Origin: Thermodesulfobacteriota bacterium
GTDB taxonomy: Bacteria > Desulfobacterota > Desulfobulbia > Desulfobulbales > JBFMBH01
Direction of reading: 5' to 3'
Length of the DNA: 36,691 nucleotides
Assembly (NCBI GenBank): GCA_040755095.1
Contig: JBFMBH010000028.1
Location: 1-36,691 of the forward strand
Position numbers and translations under genes: made by a program. The notes under the pieces are model-generated. The model saw only the letters and a list, made by a program, of their open reading frames with translations, had not been told where the DNA came from and did no database searches. Positions within the stretch are counted from its first letter, which is position 1. The number at the start of each line of letters is the position of its first letter. Below are positions 7,301-14,845 of this stretch, one piece after another.

Positions 7301-9226
7301 AAGGACGGCGGCCTCTGGGTCCATCTGCGCGACATCAGCAGCCGCCAGCAGCTGGAGGATGTCATCTCCCGGAGCCGCCTGCGGGTCTATCAGACGCTGG
7401 ATGCCATCCCGGCCCTGATTGCCTCCATCGACCGGGACGAGCGCTATCTCTTCGCCAGCCGTGGCCATGAGGACTATACCGGCAAGGCGCCCCAGGAGAT
7501 GGCCGGCGCCACACTCCGGGAGGCGCTGGACGACGAAGCCTACCGGGTGCTGCAGCCCCGGGTCGCCGCCGCCCTCGCCGGCGAGCGGCAGGACTTCGAG
7601 CTCGAGCTGTGCCACCGACAGGACGGCCCGCGCCTCCATCGCGCCGTACTGGTGCCAGACGTTGCCTGCGGCCAGGCGGCGTGCGGCTGCTTTTTTCTGG
7701 CGGTGGATATCACCGGGGACAAAGAGACCCTTTCCCGGCTGGAAGAGCGGGATCGGCTCCTGGAGGCGATCATGACCTCGATTCCGGAAGGGATTGCGGT
7801 CGCGGAGGCCCCGGACATGCGCATTCGGATGATCAGCGCCCATGGCGTGCGCATGACCGGCCAGGAGGAAGCGTTTCTCAAGGACGCCAGCGTACTGCAG
7901 CAGGTGGCGCACTGGCGGCTCTTCCAGGAGGACGGGAAGACACCCCTGGCCATCGAAAGGATGCCCCTGGCCCGGGCCATCACCGCCGGCGAGACCACCG
8001 ACAACCAGGCCCTGGTCATGAAGACCCCGGATGGCCGGGACATCCCGATCCTGTGCAGCGCGGCCCCGCTGCGGGACGCGGCCGGCGGCATCTCCGGCGG
8101 CATTCTCGCCTGGCGGGAGGTGACCGAGCTGAAGAGGGAGGTGGAACGGCTTACCCAGCTGGCCTTCATCCTGGAGCAGACGCCGCATATGGTCGGGTGC
8201 GCGACCCCGGACGGCCAGATCGTCTACCTCAACCAGGCGGCGCGGCGGATGGCGGGCATCGCGCCGGATGCCCCGCTGGCGGGCGAGACAGTGGACAGAC
8301 ACCAGCCGCCATGGGTGCAGCGGCTCTTGAGCGAGGAGGGGATCCCGGCCGCGATCCGTGATGGCGTCTGGCAGGGCGAGACCGCGGTGCTCGCTGCCGA
8401 CGGTCGCGAGATCCCCTGCGCCCAGCTGGTCATCGCCCGGAAGGATCCGCAGGGCGAGGTGCGCTACCTGTCCACTGTTCTCCACGACCTGTCCGCGATC
8501 CTCGACGAGAAGAAGCGCCTGGAGAGCATGGTGAGCCGGCTGGAGAAGAGCAACGAGGATCTTGGCGAGCTGGGGTATGTCGTCTCCCACGATCTCAAGG
8601 AGCCGCTGCGCTCCATCGCCGGCTACCTGGACCTTTACGTCCGCCGCTACGGTGAGGGGCTGGAGCCCAAGGCCCGGCAGTTCCTGGATTTCGCCCGCCA
8701 GGGCGCGGCCCGGCTCGAGCGGCTGATCGACGACCTCCTGCAGCTCACCAGGCTCCGCCGCACCGACCTGGCGCCGGCTTCGGTGGACATGAATCTGCTT
8801 CTGGACGAGGTGCTGAGCCAGCTTTCGGCCCAGATCGACGAAGCCGGGGCCGAGGTCACCTGCGACGAGCTGCTGCCGGTGACCGGCATTGCCTCCCAGC
8901 TCAGCCTGGTGCTCCAGAATCTGGTGGCCAATGGCATCAAGTTCGCCGCCCCTGGCCGCAAGCCGGCGATCCACATCGGCTGCCAGCGTAACGACCAGGG
9001 CGTGGTCACAAGCGTCCGGGACAACGGTATCGGCATCGACCCCAAGCACCGCCAGCGGATCTTTCAGGTTTTCCAGCGGCTGCACCGGCAGGAGGACTAT
9101 CCTGGCACCGGCATCGGACTGGCGCTGTGCCGGAGGATCGTCCAGAACCACGGCGGCGAGATCTGGCTCGAATCAACCCCCGGGGAGGGGGCCACCTTCT
9201 TCTTTTCCATCCCGGATCCGGCATGA
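4388..9226 (+). CDS. CheB-CheR-PAS-histidine kinase fusion
   Basis: Very large signalling protein of 1612 residues. CheB methylesterase comes first (about 39-228) with the triad Ser48 (GASAGG), His75 (VVHRDP) and Asp167 (TASDGALG). CheR methyltransferase follows (about 235-510) with the SAM loop GCATGEEAYS near 345 and CCRNLLIYLD near 447. A coiled coil of repeated NEEL heptads spans about 690-750, then about five PAS-like segments, then a histidine kinase: H-box VSHDLKEPLR with His1401, N-box near 1513, and GTGIGLALC. No transmembrane segment is evident, so it is probably cytoplasmic. No receiver domain is fused; the convergent response regulator at 9246 is the nearest candidate partner. There are no cheA, cheW or receptor genes nearby. 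I chose ATG 4388 because GGAGGATCCAGG precedes it. Confidence 0.95.
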   Translation: MERKEKKGGRTTAGGEKVARKGSGPPPPEEVAPAASPHLVPVVGVGASAGGIEAISRLLEAMPPSRGFAIVLVVHRDPRYQGGLEELFAKRTGLTVVQAEHRLAVEPDTVYVIPPNAYLALQGNRFRVDKPVLVRGTRLPIDHFFHSLGEERREQAVAVILTGTASDGALGLKTVKELGGMVMAQDPATALHDSMPRSAIATGLVDHVLAVEEMPAAIVDYLRHPLLNRVEATRELSVQEKAALNEVLSLLRFRTKHDFRGYKKTTLFRRILRRLSINRLEGLQEYLDFLRTTPQEIDLLKKDLLINVTSWFRDQEAWQQLEAEVIPRLFERPEKEEPVRAWIAGCATGEEAYSLAILFHEYLEGAGQSRVVQIFATDVDQEALEIARQGSYSRNIENEVDAKRLSRFFDQQEGAFRVKKRLRESVIFALHNLIADPPFSRLDLICCRNLLIYLDTEVQQRILPLFHFALREGGFLFLGPSETTSQAQHLFRTVSKKWRLYKRIGSAIAVNALQLPSPREETGQLFGQELQTPAVAGTFKLAETARRVLLERYVPASVLIDRKGRALYFHGSHEKYLVQPAGEPTTNILDMAREGLKTRLRGAVQQAADSEQEIVAAGVRLRLGDRYQPVRITVLPFQRPHQAEGLLLVTFEDEERPQADIEGRQPCEGDVESVVKQLEEELHATIGDLETSNEELRSSNEEILSMNEELQSSNEELETSKEELQSINEELTTLNAQLAGKIQDLEEAHADLDNLMRSTQIACLFLDEELRIKRFTAAAATIFSLLPTDCSRPLADLDYKRIDPDLLVACRRVLDTLATEEKEVSGDGGMWYLRRILPYRDQEQRIRGVVVTFANVSQLKAAEERLEASQLAYRRLVDNNPDGICQIDQAGAIRTANPALARMLGYPADELVGRPLVAFLAPDSQQEEAAGQLTDALRKGTPPVCCLQVLRKDGGHGMVELYALSTGDSGNKDGGLWVHLRDISSRQQLEDVISRSRLRVYQTLDAIPALIASIDRDERYLFASRGHEDYTGKAPQEMAGATLREALDDEAYRVLQPRVAAALAGERQDFELELCHRQDGPRLHRAVLVPDVACGQAACGCFFLAVDITGDKETLSRLEERDRLLEAIMTSIPEGIAVAEAPDMRIRMISAHGVRMTGQEEAFLKDASVLQQVAHWRLFQEDGKTPLAIERMPLARAITAGETTDNQALVMKTPDGRDIPILCSAAPLRDAAGGISGGILAWREVTELKREVERLTQLAFILEQTPHMVGCATPDGQIVYLNQAARRMAGIAPDAPLAGETVDRHQPPWVQRLLSEEGIPAAIRDGVWQGETAVLAADGREIPCAQLVIARKDPQGEVRYLSTVLHDLSAILDEKKRLESMVSRLEKSNEDLGELGYVVSHDLKEPLRSIAGYLDLYVRRYGEGLEPKARQFLDFARQGAARLERLIDDLLQLTRLRRTDLAPASVDMNLLLDEVLSQLSAQIDEAGAEVTCDELLPVTGIASQLSLVLQNLVANGIKFAAPGRKPAIHIGCQRNDQGVVTSVRDNGIGIDPKHRQRIFQVFQRLHRQEDYPGTGIGLALCRRIVQNHGGEIWLESTPGEGATFFFSIPDPA

Positions 9227-9228
9227 CC

Positions 9229-9242
9229 GGACCCGCGGGTCC
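9229..9242. terminator. Palindrome between convergent genes
   Basis: Perfect 14-bp palindrome GGACCCGCGGGTCC in the 19-bp space between the convergent kinase and response regulator genes. It is a plausible bidirectional transcription stop, but no T run is present on either strand. Confidence 0.4.
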
Positions 9243-9245
9243 TCC

Positions 9246-9902
9246 CTACCGTCTGCGGTGTCCTGCCGGCGGATCGCCCTTCTTCTCGCCCTCGGCCTGG
9301 CGAGCGGCCATCAGCTCCGGGTACAGCTCGAGGGCGCACTCCTTGCAGATGCCGTGGGAGAAATCCACCCCGGCATGGCGGCGGAAGTACGCCTCCAGCT
9401 GCACCCACAGGCCGTCGTCCTGGCGGATCTTTTTGCAGGAGGCGCAGATGGGGATGAGCCCCTTGAGGGTCCGCAGCTGATCGAGGGCCTCGTGCAGGCT
9501 CTGCACGAGCTTGGCCCGTTCGATGGCGTAGCGGATCGCCCGCACCAGGACGGACGGGCTGATCTTGCCCTTCACCAGGTAGTCCTGCGCCCCCTGCTGC
9601 ACCGCCCGCAGGGCCAGCTCCAGGTCGTCCGCCCCGGTCATCACGATGATCGGCAGGTCCCCGGCCTCCTTCTTGGCCCGCAGGAAGGTGTCGAGGCCGC
9701 GGCTGTCCGGCAGGCCGAGATCCAGCAGCACCACGTCCACCCCCCCTTGCTGCAGGCGGTCGAGGCCGGCGGCCAGGGTGGGCGTGTGCTCCATCTCGTA
9801 GACCGGCTGGCTCTCGTCCGCCAACATCTCCCGCAACAGCAGGAAATCGGCGTAGTTGTCCTCCACAGACAGCAGGTGGATGTCGGGCTGGGGCTCGGAC
9901 AT
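9246..9902 (-). CDS. Response regulator with Cys4 C-terminal module
   Basis: Receiver protein of 218 residues with an intact phosphorylation site: SVEDN near residue 15, Asp61 in LLDLGLPDS, Thr89 in VMTG and Lys111 in YLVKG. After a helical linker the C-terminus carries the Cys module, LIPICASCKKI (Cys153, Cys156), a GLWVQLEAY segment and FSHGICKECALELYPE (Cys186, Cys189). There is no DNA-binding or enzymatic output domain. It is convergent with the CheB-CheR kinase, 19 bp apart, which makes it the best local candidate to receive phosphate from His1401 (inference). ATG 9902 follows AGGAGGAGCACGA, a strong ribosome site. A phased TCCTG/CAGGA array begins 16 bp upstream of the start codon. Confidence 0.94.
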   Translation of the reverse strand: MSEPQPDIHLLSVEDNYADFLLLREMLADESQPVYEMEHTPTLAAGLDRLQQGGVDVVLLDLGLPDSRGLDTFLRAKKEAGDLPIIVMTGADDLELALRAVQQGAQDYLVKGKISPSVLVRAIRYAIERAKLVQSLHEALDQLRTLKGLIPICASCKKIRQDDGLWVQLEAYFRRHAGVDFSHGICKECALELYPELMAARQAEGEKKGDPPAGHRRR

Positions 9903-9917
9903 TCGTGCTCCTCCTGG

Positions 9918-9952
9918 TCCTTTGGTGCAGGACCGCATCCTGTGCAACAGGA
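9918..9952. promoter_or_regulatory. TCCTG/CAGGA array upstream of response regulator
   Basis: TCCTT (9918-9922), CAGGA (9928-9932), TCCTG (9938-9942) and CAGGA (9948-9952) are each separated by five bases. This is the same 10-bp phasing as at 4171 and 27051. It sits at about -16 to -50 from the response regulator start codon, so a bound protein could overlap the promoter. Confidence 0.55.
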
Positions 9953-10047
9953 CGGCCTGCGGTTGGCCCTGGATAGTCGGTGGAGGCGACAGCCGCTGAG
10001 ATGGGTTGCGTTGTAGTTGGCCGCGCCCTGCGCATCATTCCATGGCG

Positions 10048-10243
10048 CCCATGGAGCCATGGGACCTATAGGACCTATAGGACCTATGGGAAGCCACCCC
10101 GGCGGCCTTCCGGCGTTTCACCCAGTTGGCTGCGCTGGCAGCCCACAGATCCCATAGCTCCCATGATTCCCATAGCTCCCATGACCCATGGGACCCATGG
10201 GACTTATTGGCAAGCCACCCCGGCGGACTTCCGGCGTTTTCAC
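10048..10243 (+). repeat. Composite B-R1-B-R1 repeat
   Basis: Element B (10048-10091, ending in repeated GGACCTATA), then R1 (10092-10143, with GGCGGCCTTCCGGCGTTTCA), then B (10144-10210), then a shorter R1 (10212-10243). The second B is an exact 9-bp series: CCCATAGCT, CCCATGATT, CCCATAGCT, CCCATGACC, CATGGGACC, CATGGGACT. The two R1 left ends are 120 bp apart. Peptides from these frames (SHGSHG, RTYRTYG) are not proteins. Confidence 0.8.
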
Positions 10244-10405
10244 CGGCTATGACATCCAACCAGTTGTTTCTGCACTTTTGGTGCCACTCCTGGTCACCCG
10301 GCGTGGCATGGAATTTGAATCGTTTCTTCTTCGAGAACGCTTCCTGCAACGTTCCGTGGGCATGCGCCTCCCCATGATCATTCCATCCCGGAAGGAGGAG
10401 TCACG

Positions 10406-10801
10406 ATGACCGGCATCGGCGAGCTTTATCATCATGATGACTGGAAGAAGGAAAAACATGTGCCGGTGATCGAGGCGCCGGCCGTCGTGGGGCCTGATGT
10501 GCCCTTCGAGGTGTCGGTGCAGGTGGGCAAGGACATCGCCCATCCCAATACCACCGGCCACCACATCCGCTGGATCCAGGTCTTCTTTCTGCCGGAAGGC
10601 GGCAAGTTTGCCTATCAGGTGGGGGAGTTTGCCTTCACGGCCCATGGCGAATCCACGGAAGGCGCGGATACCGGGCCGGTGCACACCGATCATCGGGTGC
10701 GCTTTGCCCTGACCCTCAAGGCCTCCGGCACCCTGTTTGCCACCTCCTATTGCAATATCCACGGCCTGTGGGAGAGCAGCACGGCAATCGCCATCCGATG
10801 A
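10406..10801 (+). CDS. Superoxide reductase, neelaredoxin type (class II)
   Basis: Cytoplasmic enzyme of 131 residues that reduces superoxide to hydrogen peroxide without making oxygen, typical of anaerobes. The iron-site motifs are all present: EKHVP (Glu16, Lys17, His18), HPNTTGHH (His46 and His52) and CNIHG (Cys116, His119). These supply the four-histidine, one-cysteine centre plus the Glu-Lys pair. The N-terminal desulforedoxin domain of class I enzymes is absent. ATG 10406 follows GGAAGGAGGAGTCACG. The DsrC-like gene starts 50 bp downstream on the same strand and is probably co-transcribed. Peroxide removal would have to come from elsewhere, since no peroxidase is seen in the window. Confidence 0.95.
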   Translation: MTGIGELYHHDDWKKEKHVPVIEAPAVVGPDVPFEVSVQVGKDIAHPNTTGHHIRWIQVFFLPEGGKFAYQVGEFAFTAHGESTEGADTGPVHTDHRVRFALTLKASGTLFATSYCNIHGLWESSTAIAIR

Positions 10802-10851
10802 CAGCGGATCAGCATAACCTCTACGCCCAGACAGCTACAAGGGAGATGACC

Positions 10852-11208
10852 ATGAGCACATTGCAGATCGCTGGCCAAGCCATCGAGATCGACGAGAACG
10901 GCTTCATGCAGAGGACCGACCAGTGGAACGAGGAGGTCGCCCGGGAGTTGGCCAGGAGGGAAGGCTACGAAGGCCTGGATGACCGGCAGCTGGCGATCAT
11001 CCGCTTCATGCGCGACTACTACCTCAAGTTCGCGGCCTTTCCGATCCTGCAGACGGTCTGCCATCAGATCCACGAGGGCAAGGGATGCATCAACGAGGCC
11101 TTCATCAATCCGGAGAAGGCCTGGAAGATTGCCGGCCTGCCCAAGCTGGACACCATCCAGTTTGTGCCCGTCGAAGGCGAGCACTACGTCATGCAGGAGT
11201 GCTGCTGA
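10852..11208 (+). CDS. Divergent DsrC/TusE-family protein lacking canonical cysteines
   Basis: Protein of 118 residues with the DsrC/TusE fold signature: GQAIEIDENGF near the start, DQWNEEVARELA, the helical DDRQLAIIRFMRDYY and the KIAGLPK segment of the C-terminal arm. In true DsrC the arm carries two sulfur-handling cysteines. Here the inner one is Trp91 (KAWKIAGLPK) and the usual penultimate one is Ile102. The chain instead runs about 16 residues further and ends in a vicinal pair, Cys117-Cys118. Two more cysteines lie at 70 and 79 (CHQIHEGKGC). It probably has a changed thiol function, such as a redox partner or regulator, rather than canonical sulfur transfer (inference). ATG 10852 follows AAGGGAG; it is 50 bp after the superoxide reductase. 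Confidence 0.88.
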   Translation: MSTLQIAGQAIEIDENGFMQRTDQWNEEVARELARREGYEGLDDRQLAIIRFMRDYYLKFAAFPILQTVCHQIHEGKGCINEAFINPEKAWKIAGLPKLDTIQFVPVEGEHYVMQECC

Positions 11209-11282
11209 CAAGGCAGCCCCCGCCGCCCGGGCCCTGCCCATGCCCTGGGCTCGGGACGGCGGGACAGCGCTGGCGGCCCTTC

Positions 11283-13525
11283 TTGCTCACCCGTCTCGTT
11301 CCCTGGAAGACCTTCCTGCGCCTGGCGGCTCGGCGGTACGGCTTCATCGACCCCGTAGGCGTTCTGGCCCAGCTCCGGAGCTTTGCCCAGCCTTCCGAGG
11401 TGCAGGAGCCGGTGGAGCTGCTGCGGGCCGGCATGGTCTTCCATGCCCGGGGCCTCCTGAACACCCGGGCCATCCAGCACAACCTGGACTGGGTCTGGCC
11501 GTACTGGATCGTGCGGCAGTTCAACCCGGCCGACCCCTCGTTCATTCCCCGGGCCTTCTCCTTCTCCCACATCAATCTGACCCACCGCAACTGGACAGCC
11601 ATCGGCCTGCCGGATCTGGCCCTCTACCCCATTGTCGATCCCCGCGGCCTGGTGACGCCCCTGGATGACGGCTGGTCCATCGACTGCTGGCTTCAGGGGG
11701 CAGACGGTGTCACCCTGTTTCCTTCCCGGCTGGAGCACGCCCGGCAGCGCCTGGTGGATGACGACAACCGCCGGGTGGTGACCGAGTGCGGGCCGGCGGA
11801 CCGCCGGCTTATCACCAGCGTCTGGCTCGACCAGGAGTCCTCGGGCCGCCCCCTGGTGACGGTCCGGGCCGCCACGGCTGCCCCTGGCTGGCTGGTGGTA
11901 GCCTTGCGGCCTTTCAACCCCGAGGGGGTGCAGTTCATCGAGACCGCCGAGGCCCTGCGGGAGGCTGCCGGCTGGCTGGTGAACGGCAGAGTCAGGGTAT
12001 GGTTCGACCGGCCCGCCGCCAGGATGCTCTTCTCCGATTATCAGCATGCCGACGTGGCGAGCCGGCTCCAAGAGGAGGAGCGCGGCCGCTCCCGCCAGTG
12101 CCGGATCGGCATGGTCACCGCCGCCGCCCTCTTTCCCGTGTCCGGCGGCCAGGAGGGCCAGGAGGTGACGGTCCGGGTGGAGCTGCCCCCGCCGCCGGCG
12201 GCAGCCCGCCGCTCCCGGCGCTGGCCCGAGGCCGTGCAGCCGGCAGCCAGCCTGCACCTGCCCGACGCCCGCCTCCAAGGCCTCTACGACACCGCGGTCC
12301 GCACCCTCATCCATCTGGCGGCCGGCGATATCGTGCCTGGCCCGTATACCTACAAGCGCTTCTGGTTCCGGGATGCCTGCCTCATGCTGCATCCGCTTGT
12401 GGCCATTGGCCTGGCCGACCTGTGCCGCCGGCAGCTGGACCGCTTCCCGGCACGGCAGAAGAAGGACGGCTTCTTCCATTCCCAGGCCGGGGAATGGGAT
12501 GCCAACGGTCAGGTCCTCTGGCTCTGTAACCGCTACCGGCTGCTCACCGGCGGCGACCTCAGCCCGCAGTGGCTGGACGCCATCTGGCGTGGCGGCCAGT
12601 GGATCGAGGCCAAGCGGGTGAAGGCCGCCGGCGACGCCAGGCACCACGGTCTGCTCCCCCCTGGCTTCAGCGCCGAGCATTTCGGACCCAACGACTATTA
12701 CTACTGGGACGATTTCTGGGCCCTGGCCGGGCTTGCCGGGGCGGCCGCGACCCTCGACAGTTGCGGCCGGGCCCAGGAGGGCCGGCACCTTGCCGCCGTG
12801 GCCGCGGATCTTCAAGGCTGTCTGGCCGCCAGCCTTGATGCCGTCAGCCGGGAACGAGGGGGGCCATCCCGGTGTCGCCCAACCGGCGCATGGATTCCGG
12901 CGCCATCGGGGCGCTGGTGGCCGACTACCCGCTCCAGCTCTTTCCGGCCGGGGATCCCCGCCTTCTGGCCACGGCCGACTTTCTCTGGGACAACTGCCTT
13001 TACCGCGGCTGCTTCTTTCAGGATATGATCCATTCCGGGATCAACATCTACATGACCCTCATGCTGGCCCAGGTCTATCTGCGGGCCGGTGACGAGCGCT
13101 TCCATCCGCTCCTGGCCAAGGCCGCCGGCCTGGCCTCGCCCACCGGCCAGTGGCCGGAGGCCATCCACCCCCACACCCTGGGCGGCTGCATGGGGGATGG
13201 CCAGCACGGCTGGGCCGCCGCAGAATGGGTCATGCTCATGCGCCATCTGTTCGTCTTCGAGGAAGGGGAGCGGCTGGTGATCGGCCGGGGGATCCGGCGC
13301 CCGTGGCTGGAGTCCGGCGAGCCGCTGTCTTTTGGCCCCACCCTCACCCCCTTTGGCAAGGTGACGGTGTCCATCCACCCGCAAGACCGGCTCGAGGTGC
13401 GGCTTGCGGCCCAGTGGTATGGCGCAAGGCGGCCCGAGGTGGTGGTGGCGATTCCGGGATTCGGCTGCCAGGCCATGGGCGAGCCGGACTGGCGCTGCCA
13501 GCTCGAGCCCCACGTTGGCCCGTGA
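11283..13525 (+). pseudogene. Glycosidase-like (six-hairpin) protein, frameshifted
   Basis: Two adjacent frames together give a protein of about 747 residues. The first frame covers about 11283-12863 and the second continues to the stop at 13525. The break falls in a run of six G at 12858-12863, and one more G would restore a continuous chain across RERGG-AIPVSPNRRMDSGAIG. The fold resembles (alpha/alpha)6 glycosidases such as amylo-alpha-1,6-glucosidase: YKRFWFRDACLML near 357-369, GEWDANGQVLW near 401-411, and PNDYYYWDDFWALAGL. The substrate is unknown; the GT4 gene 24 bp downstream suggests glycan metabolism. The start is uncertain: TTG at 11283 is the nearest plausible codon before TRLVPWKTFLR, and no ATG fits. 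It is either a real lesion or a base-calling error in the homopolymer. Confidence 0.72.
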
Positions 13526-13549
13526 CCCTCAGCCGGGCGGGAAACAGCC

Positions 13550-14845
13550 ATGCGGATCTCCATGTTCACCAACACCTTCCTGCCGCACATCGGCGGCGTC
13601 GCCCGCTCGGTCTCGGCCTTTGCCGAGGACCTGCGGGCCATGGGGCATCAGGTGCTGGTGGTGGCCCCCACCTTCGAAGGCCAGCCCCGAAACGAGGATG
13701 CGGACCAGGTCCTCCGAGTGACGGCGATTCAGAGATTCAACGGCAGCGACTTTTCGGTGCACATCCCGCTGCCCGGGGTGATCGACGACCGCATCAATGA
13801 TTTCCAGCCGGAGATCATCCACAGCCACCACCCCTTCCTGCTGGGAGACGCCGCGCTGCGCGCCGCCCGCCGCCGGGACCTGCCCGTTGTCTTCACCCAC
13901 CACACCCTCTACGAGCGGTACACCCATTACGTGCCCTTCGATTCCGCGGTGATGAAGCGGTTTGTCATCCACCTCGCCGTCGCCTACGCCAATCTCTGCC
14001 ACCGGGTGATCGCGCCATCGACCAGCATCAAGGCCCTCCTGGAGGGCCGCGGTGTCACCGCGCCGGTGGAGGTGCTGCCCAGCGGCGTTGATCTCGATTT
14101 CTTCCAGGCCGGGCGGCCGGAGGTCTTCCGGCGCCGGATGGGCATCCCCGCCGGCCAGCGCATCATCGGCCACGTGGGCCGCCTGGCCCGGGAGAAGAAC
14201 CTGGCCTTTCTCGCTGGCGCAGTGAGCCGCTTCCTTGCGGAGCGGGAGGGGTTTGTCTTTGTGGTGGCGGGGACGGGCGACAGCCGGGACGAGATCATTC
14301 GGATCTGCGAGGCGAGGGGCGTCGGCCATCGTCTGATCCTGCCGGGCGTCCTCCGGGGCCAGGAGCTCGCCGACTGCTACCGGGCGATGGATCTTTTTGT
14401 GTTCGCCTCGCACTCCGAGACCCAGGGGCTGGTGCTGGCGGAGGCCATGGCCGCCGGGGTACCGGTGATCGCCCTTGCCGCCTCCGGGGTCGGTGACGTG
14501 GTGGAGGACGGGAAGAACGGTCGCATCCTGCCTGCCGGCAGCCCGGAGGAGGCCTTTGCCTCGGCCATGGCCGCGGCCTTCGACAGCGGCGCGGTGAGGC
14601 TCTGGCAGCCGGCTGCCCTGTCCGCGGCCCGGCGGTTTGCCCGGCCCCGGTGCGCCGCCCGGCTGGCGGCCCTGTACGAGACCACCCTGAGTGGCGCCAC
14701 CAGCCACCGGCACGAAACCGATCTTCTGGACACCGTCCGCCGCAGCCTGGCCGCGGAATGGGAGCTGCTGCAGGAAAAGGCGGCGGCGGTGCGGCAGAGC
14801 CTGCAGGACGCCCCCGGCCCGGGGCCGGCTCAATACCGGCTGTAA
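13550..14845 (+). CDS. Glycosyltransferase family 4
   Basis: Cytoplasmic or membrane-associated GT-B transferase of 431 residues that would move a sugar from a nucleotide donor. The N-terminal acceptor half begins MRISMFTNTFLPHIGGVARS, the usual GT4 start with its glycine loop. IGHVGRLAREKN (around 205-216) opens the donor half. The E-x7-E motif is Glu290 and Glu298 in SETQGLVLAEAMA, followed by GVPVIAL. It resembles diacylglycerol glucosyltransferases and other lipid or polysaccharide enzymes, but the acceptor cannot be fixed. The last 50 residues are a helical tail beyond the domain. It starts 24 bp after the glycosidase-like gene, so it is likely the same operon. Its 3' end overlaps the convergent SDR gene by 16 bp. 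Confidence 0.92.
   Translation: MRISMFTNTFLPHIGGVARSVSAFAEDLRAMGHQVLVVAPTFEGQPRNEDADQVLRVTAIQRFNGSDFSVHIPLPGVIDDRINDFQPEIIHSHHPFLLGDAALRAARRRDLPVVFTHHTLYERYTHYVPFDSAVMKRFVIHLAVAYANLCHRVIAPSTSIKALLEGRGVTAPVEVLPSGVDLDFFQAGRPEVFRRRMGIPAGQRIIGHVGRLAREKNLAFLAGAVSRFLAEREGFVFVVAGTGDSRDEIIRICEARGVGHRLILPGVLRGQELADCYRAMDLFVFASHSETQGLVLAEAMAAGVPVIALAASGVGDVVEDGKNGRILPAGSPEEAFASAMAAAFDSGAVRLWQPAALSAARRFARPRCAARLAALYETTLSGATSHRHETDLLDTVRRSLAAEWELLQEKAAAVRQSLQDAPGPGPAQYRL

Larger units (their letters stand above)
9903..10405. other. 503-bp intergenic region
   Basis: No gene seen. It holds the half-site array at 9918-9952 and a two-unit composite repeat at 10048-10243. About 160 bp of leader for the superoxide reductase follow, in which I see no convincing promoter beyond the ribosome site GGAGGAG. 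Confidence 0.7.

Noticed and set aside
6521-9151. 876-residue antisense open frame under the kinase
   Set aside because: Same reason: complementary to a clear coding sequence with full domains.
10048-10210. Collagen-like or SHG/TYR repeat peptides in short frames over B elements
   Set aside because: They follow from the 9-bp DNA periodicity, appear on both strands and have no ribosome sites.
10304-10319. Sigma-54 promoter before the superoxide reductase (TGGCATGGAATTTGAA)
   Set aside because: The -24 part fits but the -12 GC is missing.
11085-11282. ATG 11085 as start of the glycosidase-like gene
   Set aside because: It would overlap most of the last 125 bp of the well-supported DsrC-like gene and adds an Arg/Pro-rich leader unlike protein.
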